DNA from: Gnetum montanum
Lineage: Eukaryota > Streptophyta > Gnetopsida > Gnetales > Gnetaceae
Direction: 5' to 3'
Assembly (NCBI GenBank): GCA_015680685.1
Contig: MNCI01027120.1
Location: 233,390 to 293,389 of the forward strand
DNA length: 60,000 nt
Shown: one piece after another, positions 35,331 to 45,938 of the stretch
How positions within the stretch are numbered: position 1 is the first letter of the stretch
How the letters are laid out: each line of letters starts with the position of its first letter
Position numbers and translations under genes: made by a program
The notes under the pieces: generated by a model
Told to the model about the DNA's origin: nothing
Seen by the model: only the letters and a program-made list of their open reading frames with translations
Databases searched by the model: none

Positions 35331-35732
35331 AAATTTTCAATAGCCCTAATCAGGGATAAAATTTAGTTTACAATCAATTTGTTTGTGAATCTGAAGATGT
35401 TAAATTAGTGAAGATGCCGAATTTACAGATTCATGAATCTCAGTAGATTACACATGCATCAATGAAATCCAAATAAAATAAAATAAACAAAAAACTGGTG
35501 GGCCCAACATGAACCTGAAGATTAATATGAGTAAACCTCCCTGGAATTAAGTGAAACCAAATAATTTTTAAATATAGTGGGTGGACTCTGCTGATCCAAC
35601 ACCAAAAGAATTGGGAAAGCAAACACACTCTGAAGTTTTTAAAGGATTTTTAATTTTTCCCATAGAAAAACATTTATATATCAATTTTTTAAAAGCTTTA
35701 CTGTTGCAAATGCAGAGTTTTATTATATTTAT

Positions 35733-36194
35733 TTGTTAGCTGCCACAGCATATCTTTACTTCCTCTGCTATAAAGCCAGGATGCAAACACTTCAAAAATG
35801 TAAATGGAGTGTTACACATCTATTTTTTAATAAGCAGTTCAGTTATTGGAATCAGGCAACAAGAGCAATTGTAAACAGGCAAATCGCAATGACATGGCAA
35901 GTAGCAGGTCAAAGAGATCCAACCGTGAATAAACAACTCCCATATATGGTGTCACTACAATCGAGGAAAGAAATTAATATTTCACTAACATCAGAGAGTT
36001 CAATGTTAGGCACCAAGTTAACTGAATGCCCAATAAAAATGTTGTTGAAAATGAAGCACACCTACATATTTATTGTTGATAAATTTTTAAGTGACATGTT
36101 GCTAAAGAAAGAAGGAACAAAGGTAGATATTATGTTTGAATATTTTATGTTCATCAATTTTCTGCTATGTAAGATCAAAAGGAATCGAACTTGA
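35733..36194 (+). pseudogene. Possible Ty1/copia RNase H remnant
   Basis: An uninterrupted frame of 153 codons. Residues about 70-105 (VSLQSRKEINISLTSESS then KMLLKMKH) resemble the copia RNase H motif 'WQSKKQxxVALSSTEAEY...LL'. The rest is not recognisable. The match is short, so this may be chance. Confidence 0.35.
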
Positions 36195-36325
36195 GACTTG
36201 GTGGAATCAGAATTCTAAAATATTGAAAATTGCAACTAAGAGAATTGAACCTGCAACCTGTTAGCATATACTTTTATGAATTTTTAAGAGTGATCATGCA
36301 TAGAATTGACCTTGTGACTAGGTAG
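36181..36325 (-). repeat. Three 60-bp-phased motifs resembling tRNA B boxes
   Basis: A word of about 22 bp begins at 36181, 36241 and 36302. On the minus strand it reads AGTTCGATTCC, GGTTCAATTCTC and GGTCAATTCTA, each preceded by a stem-like CTxxCA. The first two fit the RNA polymerase III B box (GGTTCRANNCC). No matching A box or full tRNA fold was found. It could be a SINE fragment duplicated in tandem. Confidence 0.4.
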
Positions 36326-36572
36326 TGCAAAAAAAGGTTTCATTTCTTTTTTTAAAAAAAAGGAGATGTAGACCAATTTGAATTTCGCTAGCAATTATAA
36401 AGAGAGGAGAAAGGGGAGAGAACAAGGAGAAAAAAAATTCTACATGTGCATATTGGAGAAAGAAGGAGAACTCAATCACAAGGAAGGTGGCTGGAAATGA
36501 ACAGCAACAAAAGCACAATGTAGCTAGAACAACAAATGAACAACAAAAAGATGATCGGAAAATTGGATGAAA

Positions 36573-36592
36573 CAAAACAACAACAACAACAA
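36573..36592 (+). repeat. (CAA)n short tract
   Basis: A short run of CAA/ACA triplets within an A-rich stretch of the giant intron. Confidence 0.8.
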
Positions 36593-36729
36593 AAGAAGAT
36601 TGTGGCTAAAACAGCAAATGAACACCAACATGGGATGGTTGTGGCTGAAAAAAAAAATAGCAACAATGGAAGATCGTGGCTACCACAAAAGTTAACAAAT
36701 TTAAAAAAATTGAGCTGAGTAGCACTCCA

Positions 36730-38480
36730 ATAATGTAATTAATTGTTCCTAGTAAGCAAAAAAAATCTAAGCAAAATGGTAAGATTAATCCTTCACTTGC
36801 TATGTGGACAGCATTGGCTGATATCTCAATATCTCAGCTCTTCTCCTTTCTATGCCTTGAATATCATTTTATGTTAAAATCAACTTTGACAAGCTTTGTT
36901 TTTGAGATTTTGGATTGTTGAATCCTTAATTTTGTTGATGGATCTCTCCACCCATCCTATGCACTCTTAGCCATAAATGATTTGGATGAGAGTTGCTTTT
37001 GTAACAATTCAAAAACACCCATAATGGTTTAGGGCATATTGGCACAACAATTTTCCAGCAGGGACCAAAGATCCCTTATATGAGGATTGGTACTATCGGC
37101 AAAAAGTGAGAGCATCCCTAGGCCCATGTCTATTTTATGATTTTCTGAAATTTATAGAATTGTTGAAATTTTGGTTTTGGGCTGAAAATTTGCCTTGATG
37201 ATGCTCTTGAATGCTTAATTCTTGGATTTGAATTTTGATTCTTATTTGGGTACCTTCTCAAGTCTGATTTTGTTATCTTTCTATGAGTCTGATGGAGTGG
37301 GGGAAATCTAACATGTTAATTTATAATTATTAAATGTTAATGATGTTAAATTATGGTTGTTATTAAATGTAGGTGATTTCTCTATTCCCTACTATTGGTA
37401 AATTAGATAGTTTGATTAAATGTTAGTGGTGTGCAATTTATTATTTCAGTTTTAAAAAGTTATGGAAATAATTTTTATTCTCAAGGTTGCTGGAAGAAAA
37501 TAAAATAGATTTACTGTACATTTAAATGAATTGATATTATTGATTTAGACATTTCTTGTAACTAATTGTTGGGTTGAACAAGTCTGTTGATGAATAGCAT
37601 TTGATATATTATTATGGTTTGAGAAAAATCATAATCTGATTGATAAATAAAGAGAAAATCAAACCTATACATTGTATCATAGGAATCTTGCATAGATTCT
37701 TGTTGTCACAATTTGGTTTTCATGGTTGTCCTTTTTAATCAGTAATGGTGAAACCAAAATCTGATTATGCTTATAGTTTGTTGATTGACACTAAATGTAG
37801 TTGTTCTTTATTTTTCTCTTAAGAGTTTTGATAATTTGATTTGTAAACTACTGATTCATATGATTCTTGTGCTGCTTGTCCAGCTATCTATGTGAACTAG
37901 TTTATTAATGTGTACTATCTAGTTTCTAATTTTTCTTTCTTGCTGAACCCTAGATATTGTATCATTGGCAATGCTATTGTGAATAAATGTAAAGATTGTT
38001 ATATTTTTCTGTATTTCAATTTGCAGTTTTGCAGGTACATGACTAATATGTTTCTCTTGAGTTTGACTTCTTTACGACCGATTACATTTTGACTAGGCGT
38101 AATATAAGACTATTAAGTGAAATGATTGAATTAATTAGCTTTTGCTAGGCTAGATGGCTATGGATATGATTTTACGTTTTAAATGTTTTTACTTTCGTAT
38201 TGAACCTTGGATGCATAGTGTATTAAGAGATGTCAATCATCATATTGGCATTCTCTTCTTGCTAGATCCTTGGGTCATTCCTTCCATCATATAATTTTCT
38301 TTGTTATGCTTTATTTTAAATGATAGTTGTCTATGTTTGTCTATATACAAATTGAATTTCTGATAACTGATCAATTGTTTGGGGAAAAAAATGTTTTCCC
38401 TTGCATTTTCAGCCAGCTTATTGGGGACTTTGGGTGTTAACTCTTGCTTCCTATAGATGAGTGTTACAGAAAGGACCAAA
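36730..38480. other. Unassigned intron sequence
   Basis: AT-rich. No open frame with a recognisable domain and no clear repeat. Confidence 0.5.
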
Positions 38481-38484
38481 GCTA

Positions 38485-38945
38485 AAGTTATAGAATATGT
38501 TCTAACACACACTCAAACCCACTCTAACATTCTCAAATATAAAGACATGGCATTCAAGCATAAAATGCAACCTCTCAAGTAAAATCCCACATAGCAATTG
38601 ATCATATTAGGATATGTGATATACGAACTATCAAAGGAGATTTGGAGGTTCATATCAAGAAGCAATATGAAGAAGACATTTGCTACTGAAGAACTGGAAA
38701 GTCCAATGATGAGTATGTGTGACTATGTAAGTTGGCCATCACCCAAAATAACAACCAAAGTCTATAAAGGAGGCTGACAGAAGCCTGTGTATCAATGGTA
38801 GCTACAAGAAGTTGTAGATTGAAAGTTGCAAGAAGCTAATTGTACACAGTCAAAGCTAAAGATGGTAAAAAGCTAAAATATCGATAGTCAAGAAACATGA
38901 CTGATGCAGTGTGCAAAAATTGTAGGACCTTGAAATCTCACTAAC
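38485..38945. repeat. Diverged direct repeat, copy 1
   Basis: Matches 39075-39575 across several blocks: GAAGCAATATGAAGA, GTAAGTTGGCCATCA, TATAAAGGAGG, AAGAAGCCTGTGTATCAA (here with one change), GTAGCTACAAGAAG. No coding meaning is clear. Two adjacent remnants of one repeat family, or one old tandem duplication. Confidence 0.75.
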
Positions 38946-39074
38946 AACACAAAAAAGGCAAGCCTCCCTCATAAAATCTTTTGCATAGAGTGCAGGGAGA
39001 AGGCGCTTAAAGATTAAAGAAGATGTCATAAAATGTGTCCATTTGTGTAGAAAATATTTCATAAGCCAGGGGAA

Positions 39075-39575
39075 GAGTTACGAACTATGTCCTAGCACAA
39101 ACTGAAATCCATTCAAAAAATATTTTGTAAACATTCTTAGATATAAACACATGATCAATGGATACCCGTAGAAACCTCGCAAGTAAAGTCCCCTATAGTG
39201 GCTTATGATGTTAAGATTTGTGATATATATGAACAAGAACTATTCAAGACTTGGAGGTTTCTAACAAGAAGCAGTATGAAGATGAGGTTTGATACTGAAT
39301 AATTGGAAATTTCAGAGATCAGTATGTCTCACAATGTGAGTTGGCCATCATCAAAAGCTAATAACCAAAGGCTATAAAGGAGGTTGAAAGAAGCCTGTAT
39401 ATCAATTGCAGCTACAAGAAGCTACAGATTGAAAGGTACACCAATCTAATTGCACAAGGTCAATGTTGACAATAGTAAAAAGCTAGCATTTCAGCAGTTG
39501 AGAAAAGTGATTGATGCAAAGACCCAAGGCAGCTGTAAGAGGTCATGTGCAGAAATTGTAGAAGGCCAAGTAAAC
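39075..39575. repeat. Diverged direct repeat, copy 2
   Basis: Second copy of the repeat above, about 590 bp downstream in the same orientation. It begins near ACTATGTCCTAGCACAAAC, against ATATGTTCTAACACACAC in copy 1. Confidence 0.75.
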
Positions 39576-39599
39576 TTAAGGATACATAGGAGCAGATTC

Positions 39600-41000
39600 A
39601 AGATGGAGCTGCTAAAGCAACATTTTATTTTGCATGGATAATCAAAATAGTCATTGTGCATCACAATGTTGACTTGGAAGAATTGTACATGGAAGATACA
39701 GCGCAAGAAGATAAGCTGCAGCTAATGGAGATTGACTTAGTACAAGAGTTCAACCAGTGAACTATTCTTGAAGTTCAGATCTTTCATACTCGAGTACCAA
39801 CCAAAATTGGTTTTAATTTGTTATGCACAAGATTATTATTACCAATCATTTTGAATAATTTATTCCTTGCAAGAAAAATTGACAATCAGACTAAATGTCC
39901 AAGATTTTGCTTCATGCAATATGCAAAACACTGGCAGCTAAGAACTGTATTTTAGAATCCACTTTCCCAACAATCACATGAAGCATCTGTAGAATGTAGA
40001 CAACTTAAAAAATTAAGGGTGTTATACATGTTATTTTTCCTTTGGAATATTTGATTCTAACCATTATGAGACACTTTGGCATTGAAATATAACATATTTG
40101 TATAACAGGTTTGCATGAAGTGAGAAACACACAATCTTATTTAAAAATGTTGTATGCAAGCATGCATTCTACATGAATTGCGAATATTTGCAATACAGGT
40201 TTACGGTAAACAGAAATAACTCCATCCAACACAGATATCCTTCAAAAGCTTTTTTTTCTCAATCTTCTTTTGAATGGTCCTATATTATTTTGCTCTATTT
40301 ATATTTCCTCTTTAAAGTTATTGTCAACCATCACAATTCTTCTAATAACTTAGAATCATCTTCTATGAATTTGAACCATGCCTTGATATCATGATTATGT
40401 TACTACTGCCAAGGGATTAACTAACTCTAATTTATGTCAATTTAACGAGAAGACTCTATTACAATTTATCTATAATGATAGAACAACATATCACAAAACA
40501 TTATGTCGTATGAAATACATTTTGTTTCATATTTATGTTTTACAACAATATTTGCCCATGCTTTTCCAAGGTACATGAAATATAACATAACACTCATGCT
40601 TGTCTTGTGTTACTTTGGACCTATCCTTTTTTATGTTCATTTAACGCAATCATTCCTCATGTCCTTCGCATCTTCATTTATTAGATTTCTTTTTTTTCAC
40701 AATTAAAGTTTTTTTTATGTTTTTGCTGAGGGTTTTACCCAGGGTTACCACAGAAAAAATAACAGCTGATGTAAATAGCTTGAGCGTGTTCTGAAATAAA
40801 CAGTAGTTTAAGTTCCCCCTCTCATCAATAAGAGAGATCATTGATCCCTGTATAGAATTTTTCTTTAAAATAAAGAATTCTAGTAAAGTTTTCCTGCAAG
40901 TAATATTTAGGTGGAAGTTTCCATGAGCAATCCAGTGAAAAACAGGATTAAGCAAATATTCTACCCGTACATATGAATTGCATATAAGTGTTCACATTTT
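39600..41000. other. Intron sequence next to exon 4
   Basis: AT-rich. A minus-strand open frame at 40674-40955 (93 codons) has no recognised domain and directly follows the exon 4 donor, so it is probably intron. Confidence 0.4.
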
Positions 41001-41005
41001 GCTAC

Positions 41006-41071
41006 CTGAATATAATCAAACCATCGCAAAATATTTGAAAATGCCTTCCACTCAGATTGAGGAAGCTGTAG
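41006..41071 (-). pseudogene. AIMP1-like: AIMP1-like exon 4
   Basis: 22 codons, phase 0 to phase 0, acceptor cttacag, donor gtagca. It ends NILRWFDYIQ, the family's IRWVDYIQ helix. It is followed by an intron of about 20.55 kb. Confidence 0.82.
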
Positions 41072-41259
41072 CTGTAAGCATACCCCAAACAAATTTCATT
41101 ATTCGAATAAGAGAGAAGTTTGGTATCAATCCAAAAAACTGAACATTTATGGATTTAACTATCTTAACAATGTTCAATGTCCTTTGCCTTTAAGGCATGA
41201 CACTATGAAAGCAGTAGAATAGTATCAAAATTAAATTTTAATTTTTTAAAAAAGCATAC

Positions 41260-41430
41260 CATGGAGTCATGGAGATAAACAAAGACTACTGTATCAGCTA
41301 TAGATGGAAAAAGTCCACTGCCACCAAGAACTGATCTTTGAATTAAATTTTCATCAAAATCTTTGAATTTGTTTAGAATAGGGCATGGATGAGCATGAAA
41401 ATCATCAGCAAATGTTAACCATCACAAAAC
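41260..41430 (-). pseudogene. AIMP1-like: AIMP1-like exon 3 with premature TGA
   Basis: 57 codons in phase 0, acceptor ttttttag, donor gtatgc. It reads VL-stop-WLTFADDF, then QRSVLGGSGLFPSIADTVVF and VYLHDSM, matching the GST-C-like part of the family (K/RSVLLGNGLTPSAADVAVF type). The third codon is TGA (41424-41422) where Lys or Arg is expected; CGA to TGA is the simplest change. Confidence 0.82.
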
Positions 41431-41514
41431 CTAAAAAATAAAAAAAAAACACTGAAATAGACCAAGGAGTACATCTGCATAGCCATCCATCCACTAAAGT
41501 AGAATATTCCTTAC

Positions 41515-41629
41515 CTCCTGCTGATTCTCAGAAGAGACACTAAAAGTTCTTTGTTCTTCAGAAGATTCTAGCAAGTTTGAAAACAGTGATTTGAGAGGGT
41601 AAACTTGGCACGCTTTTGAAAAGTGATCC
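41515..41629 (-). pseudogene. AIMP1-like: AIMP1-like exon 2
   Basis: Acceptor catgtag, donor gtaagg. It reads DHFSKACQVYPLKSLF and then, after a one-base shift, SNLLESSEEQRTF to QQE. The shift comes from five T (minus strand) where four would keep the frame. The homologous family segment is IKSLYSNVL. The exon is 115 nt where 114 is expected. Confidence 0.75.
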
Positions 41630-42855
41630 TACATGAATCATAGCAAATATGTCAAAATCTCCAGTAAATTTTGTAATTTGGATCAAGAAAAAGAAAAGGT
41701 ATTTCAAATGCAATGACATAAAGGATAGATATAGATGTGTTACAAAGAAATTACATCACTGCAAAAACTTCTTTACAATTCAAATTAAATGCATAAGCAA
41801 AACTACACAACGTTTGAGACAGTGGAGTGCTTTTGGGAATGGAATGACATGCAAACACAAATGGTAAAATTTATAACATACTTGCTTGTTTCTTAAACTC
41901 AACAATTAAAAAATAATAATGAAATTTTTTTCTCATGGGTTATTGACATGTCTAAAGGTAGATTCCTAGCAGCTTACGCCTATTGTAAACATCAATCATG
42001 CTTCTGTACATAGGGGTTTAGGCTTTTAATCATTGTATTACAGCTATTAAGTAGGAATGAGTTCCCAAATAATCATGAAAAAGCACCCGCCAAGCATTTA
42101 ATGGGGCATGTCTAGTTTACAGCCCCATGAGTTTGTTTAACATACAAAGAAAGGTTGTTACTGAATTTCCAAGACTCTAACTCAGCTTATCAATGCTTCA
42201 CTCAAAATTCTTTAAAGTTTTGATATCAAACACAATGCATATTTGTGATAAAGGGAAAACGTGGAATATCAGATGGAAAACGTGGAAAAGGATGATGAAG
42301 CATATTTCATCTTTTTCTATAATAACATGTAAATTATTAATATTAATAGCTGAGATTGCCTTTCAAAAGTTCAATTGAAAAATCATGTGATCGCTTAACA
42401 ATCCATTGTCCTCTGTCACCAATAAGTCAGTTTGTCATTTTCAAAAGAAACATATCCAAATACGGTTACTAATTTATGGAAAATATATATATATTTAGAA
42501 AATTAGGTAAAATAATGTCATTCAACTTTCCTAGCAGAAATTACATTGTATTTGTATTCACGGTGCATAGTGTAATGAGAAATCAATAGAAGCAAAGCCA
42601 GAAAGTTCGCAAAATTTTAGAATCAAGAAGTGAATGATAGCTCAATGGGAGTACATTCAGTTAATGTTCTTGATTTATGGCATGAAAGAGCTATGGTATG
42701 CCATTTTGCGAAAACTTTCCGTTTTGTTGTCTTAACACATCGAACAGACCAGCATTAAAACATCGCCTAGTGTCCTCGAGTAGCCATATATTGATAAAGT
42801 TCAAGTTCAAAGTCGAAGATGTACGTATTTAAGTAATATAATTTTGATGGATCAC

Positions 42856-42942
42856 CGAAGAGATGGAGAAATATTTAGAAATAGCAGAAATGGCAATGCC
42901 TTTTGCTCCGAAATTTGAGATTTCCTCTGTATCTAGGCCCAT
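42856..42942 (-). pseudogene. AIMP1-like: AIMP1-like exon 1 (start codon)
   Basis: ATG at 42942-42940 opens 29 codons (begins MGLDTEEISN, ends SKYFSISS) and the exon ends at a gtgat donor in phase 0. The end resembles the family's KHFSLDP segment. The upstream sequence is GC-richer and lacks an in-frame ATG nearby, which supports this start. Confidence 0.75.
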
Positions 42943-43200
42943 CCTTGATATTGCAAGCGTTCTGCGTTAACTCTCTTCCGCTGCTGTCTAGCAAAACCCT
43001 CTGCTGCCGCGGCGAAAGGTTTTGTTAATTGAAAGCAACCTCTGTCAGGGCTCTTGTCACTGTTCAATCAAGTACTGCGCTCGACGCTTCTATTCTGCCC
43101 TGGGCCCCCGAGGTTTTGGCAACGTTTACGCAGTGTCTCCCAATGGCTCCATTCATGGAAATAATGTAATGCAATATATGTTTTTTTAAACAAGAAGTTC
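42943..43200 (-). promoter_or_regulatory. 5' untranslated region and promoter area of the AIMP1-like gene
   Basis: A distinctly GC-richer stretch (for example GCCGCGGCAGCAGAGG on the minus strand) directly upstream of the exon 1 ATG, unlike the AT-rich surroundings. No firm TATA box; ACATATATTG near 43,170 is weak. Start site unknown. Confidence 0.45.
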
Positions 43201-43379
43201 TTTTGGAAAACAATAAAATAAAAAGTCTTCGGGTAAAATTGGGTTAAAAATATTTTTATTTCCATTTTGTTGGAGGAGGTTTGTTATTTAGTACTCAAAA
43301 GTATCTATTCTTAATTAGAGAGATGGTTATTACTAGGATAAGGTTCTAGCAATTACAATTGGAAGCAATTTTATGAGTG

Positions 43380-44824
43380 GTTTATCGATCTCAAGAGCTG
43401 TTGGTGGAGTTTTTGCAACAAATTTTTTATTTTTATTTTTTGCAAAGAATGATAGGAAGATGGAAAATACTAATTTCTCTTAGACCATAAAGACTAAGAA
43501 GAATTCTAAAGCTTTCGATTTTATTTTACTTGATGATTTATATGAATTCCTTCGGATACATATTTCTACAAATTATTGAATTTGTTCGTCCAAATAAGAG
43601 TTTTACACTAATGATTCAAGCTACCCTTGAAAGCTATGGAATTAATATTTGGCATACCCACTATTTTTCCAAATCTTTTTTGCTTGTCGAACTAGATAAT
43701 TCTAAAATGATTGAGAAATCATTGGATCTTAAAGTTTTTATAGATCAACATAATACTTTTATTAGTTGGGCATGGAAAGTGGATTTTAATCCATATTCTT
43801 TTGATTAGTTTAAAGTTTCTTGCTACATTGAATTAGAAAATCTTCCTCTTAAAGTGCTAAAAACAAAATTGTTAACAGCATTGGCATAATCTGGAAGACA
43901 AAGTAAAAAACATTACTAGATGGTGTGCGGCATACACCTTATTTTGTAAAGATTGATTTACAACAAAAGAAGATAAATTTAAACTCAAAGCCAGTAATTA
44001 GTGTTTTTGCTAGAGATTACATATTATAATTTGTGAAGATGTTTCAACTATTATTGCTATGAAGGCCATGTTATTGGAATCAGTCCTATTCTTAATAAAA
44101 AAGTGGTTCATGAGGAAAATAATAATAATTTTCAAAAAAAGCAAAGTAGTTTTCAACAAACAGAAATAAAATCTTCTTCAGCATGTTCTCAACCTTTTAC
44201 TAATTCTTTTAATACTAAAGGTGTCAATAAACTCTTGATATTTAAAAAGAATTCCTCTTTAGAAAAAAATAATATTTTAGGAGGGACTAGCAAGGAAAAT
44301 ACTAATGCAAATGGATGTTACTCAAGGCAACATAAAAAGAAGAGGCATGCACCTACCATTTTCAATTTAAAAGCCCAAAGGTATCTCATTCCCTTTCTAC
44401 TTCTCCTACTATTCTAAATGTTTTTTAATCAAATAATGCTTTTTCACTTATTAGTGATATGGATTGTAAGACAAATGTTGAGCTTGAAAAATAAGGATGG
44501 GGCCCTCCTTTCCCACATATCAATGTTAGCTTATCATGGATTATTTGGGGCCTTTCTAATAAGTCCAAAGCAAAGATTACAAGGGAGAATCTTTCAAACC
44601 ATCATTTATCTCTAGATTTTCTTTTCCTACAAGAAATTAAGATTTCAACTTGTGATATTAGTTTTGTCAGTAAATGCATTTGAAAAAATTACATTGTTTT
44701 TTCTAGTGCTCATGAAGTTAATAAAGGAGGTGTTGTTATTCTTGTTAATAAAAATTAGACTAGAAAAGTTTTGAATTTTGGCTTTGATAATCTTAAAAGA
44801 GTTATTTGAATTATTTATCATAGT
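43380..44824 (+). mobile_element. LINE-D, 5' part, cut by the G2 LTR
   Basis: ORF1-like: YFSKSFLLVELDNSKM, FISWAWKVDFNPYSFD and YIELENLPLKVLKTKLL match the DUF4283-type ORF1 of plant LINEs. A Lys/Asn/Ser-rich tail follows. ORF2 starts near 44,520: LSWIIWGLSNKSKAKI, LDFLFLQEIKIST and EVNKGGVVILVNK are the first half of an AP endonuclease. Reading stops at 44,824 where the G2 LTR begins, so the rest was displaced by the insertion. Stops are common. Confidence 0.78.
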
Positions 44825-45667
44825 TGATAAAGTCATAGTTAGTTAGTTGCATCGATGCATACCTGTCAATGCATCATTTGATGCATTGGTGCATATATGT
44901 CGACATTGATTCACTCGAAGCCTATATAAATGCATGTATCATATGCATTTATGACACCTTTTTTCATTTTTGTAGCAAAGCTATTGCAATTTGCTTTTAT
45001 AGAAATTAACCAAAATTCTTTCTAAGTGCTCACAACATAGATTGAGTTGATTGAGTACAGTTTTATTTCATTACACATTGTACTTGGATAATTCACAACA
45101 ATAAAATTGAGATTAATTCCTTCCACTACAGCACTTCGATTAGTACTTAGTTTATTTTTCAAGCATTTTACTATAAATACATTTTACTTTTCTGTACTTA
45201 GGAAATTAATATTTTATTTTGTAATAGCAAGACAACGACCACTTTGAGCATGTTATATTAATGCTTCGTCATCTCAATAGTGGATACTTAGTATGCCCAA
45301 CAATAAACAGTTGGTAACCCAACAACATTAGCATAAGTTTAGGATGGATACAAAAAGTGGGAATGGATGCTCTACACTTACAATAGTTTAGATTACTCTT
45401 AATGCTATAATTGGTTAGAAATTAATCTTCTAATAACTTTATTATTTTAACATTTTAATAATACATATATAAATATCTTGTGCCTTAGTCACACTTAACC
45501 ATACCAATGAAGTTAACATAAGTGATGATTATAAAGACAAAGACCAACCACATCACACTTAATTATCTAGAATACTAGCCACTCAAGGTTTCACAAAATT
45601 CAACTAGATTACGCATATGTGCTTGTGATTCATATGGATGGGTGTAGAGAACACTTGTTGCTCATCA
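44825..45667 (+). repeat. 5' LTR of G2
   Basis: 843 bp, TGATAAAGTC...GCTCATCA. U3 contains GCATCGATGCA and TGATGCATTGGTGCA words, followed by a TATA box (TATATAAA, 44923-44930). It is inserted into LINE-D. Confidence 0.85.
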
Positions 45668-45668
45668 T

Positions 45669-45686
45669 TGGTGCCATTACTGGGAA
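45669..45686 (+). promoter_or_regulatory. Primer-binding site of G2 (tRNA-Asp type)
   Basis: TGGTGCCATTACTGGGAA, one base after the LTR end. It resembles the complement of the plant tRNA-Asp 3' end (TGGCGCCGTTGCCGGGGA), typical of Tat/Athila elements, with several C-to-T type differences. Confidence 0.75.
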
Positions 45687-45938
45687 TGTCTTCTATGTGC
45701 ACTAAGTGTTTTAGAAAATTAAATCATAAAAGATCATTGTCTGAACATAATGAATCACCATTAAGAAAAATAATAATATTCTATTCAAGACACACTACAA
45801 GAACAAATTGAAAGATGTCTTCTTTTCACAGGGTTGATTCCCCACCTACTAATGATTCTACAAAGTAACATGACAAAATAAAGAAAAATGCGCATGAAGT
45901 ACCCCAACAACCTAAGGTTGTCTACATCCATCCAAATC

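Larger units (their letters stand above)
28612..35340 (-). mobile_element. LINE-C, L1-type, close to full length
   Basis: About 6.7 kb on the minus strand in full L1 order: Gly-rich ORF1 start, DUF4283-like segment, zinc knuckle, AP endonuclease, RT, zinc-binding region, C-terminal extension and a 3' end with CTTGTACATA and ATTAATAC. It shares sequence with LINE-B along the whole shared length. Broken by stops, but less eroded than LINE-A. Confidence 0.87.
20453..41005 (-). other. AIMP1-like intron 4, about 20.55 kb
   Basis: The flanking exons end in ...DYIQ and begin NKVDF..., contiguous in the family protein (DYIQNKEEL type). The donor is gtagcaaaa and the acceptor tttatgtag. The intron holds LINE-A, LINE-B, LINE-C and several smaller repeats described separately. 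No host exon was found inside it. Multi-kilobase to tens-of-kilobase introns filled with retroelements are known in gymnosperms. Confidence 0.78.
15636..42942 (-). pseudogene. AIMP1-like: AIMP1-like tRNA-binding protein gene, decayed, 11 exons seen
   Basis: Eleven exons with GT/AG borders read in order as a plant AIMP1-like protein (the aminoacyl-tRNA synthetase cofactor with an EMAP-II-type OB fold). The order is a GST-like N-terminus (exons 1-5), a Lys/Glu-rich linker (7-8) and the OB-fold tRNA-binding domain (8-12); I keep number 6 for a doubtful micro-exon. Tell-tale segments are KHPSADS/LLVEEIAVGEE, RQVVSGLAKY, VVEPLLPPEGAKIGER and GKPEEVLNPKKK. The family normally binds tRNA and helps synthetases in the cytosol. 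Damage: TGA in exon 3 and exon 8, single-base frameshifts in exons 2, 8, 10 and at the 11/12 join, a 43-bp duplication in exon 8, and no terminal exon found. Intact splicing and introns rule out a processed copy. It is either an unprocessed pseudogene or a working gene damaged by assembly indels. Confidence 0.82.

Noticed and set aside
36318-36718. Cys/Phe-rich frames in the CAA-rich intron stretch
   Set aside because: Low-complexity translation of A-rich and CAA-rich DNA.
40674-40955. 93-codon minus-strand frame after exon 4
   Set aside because: Starts within the intron following a good donor; no recognised domain.
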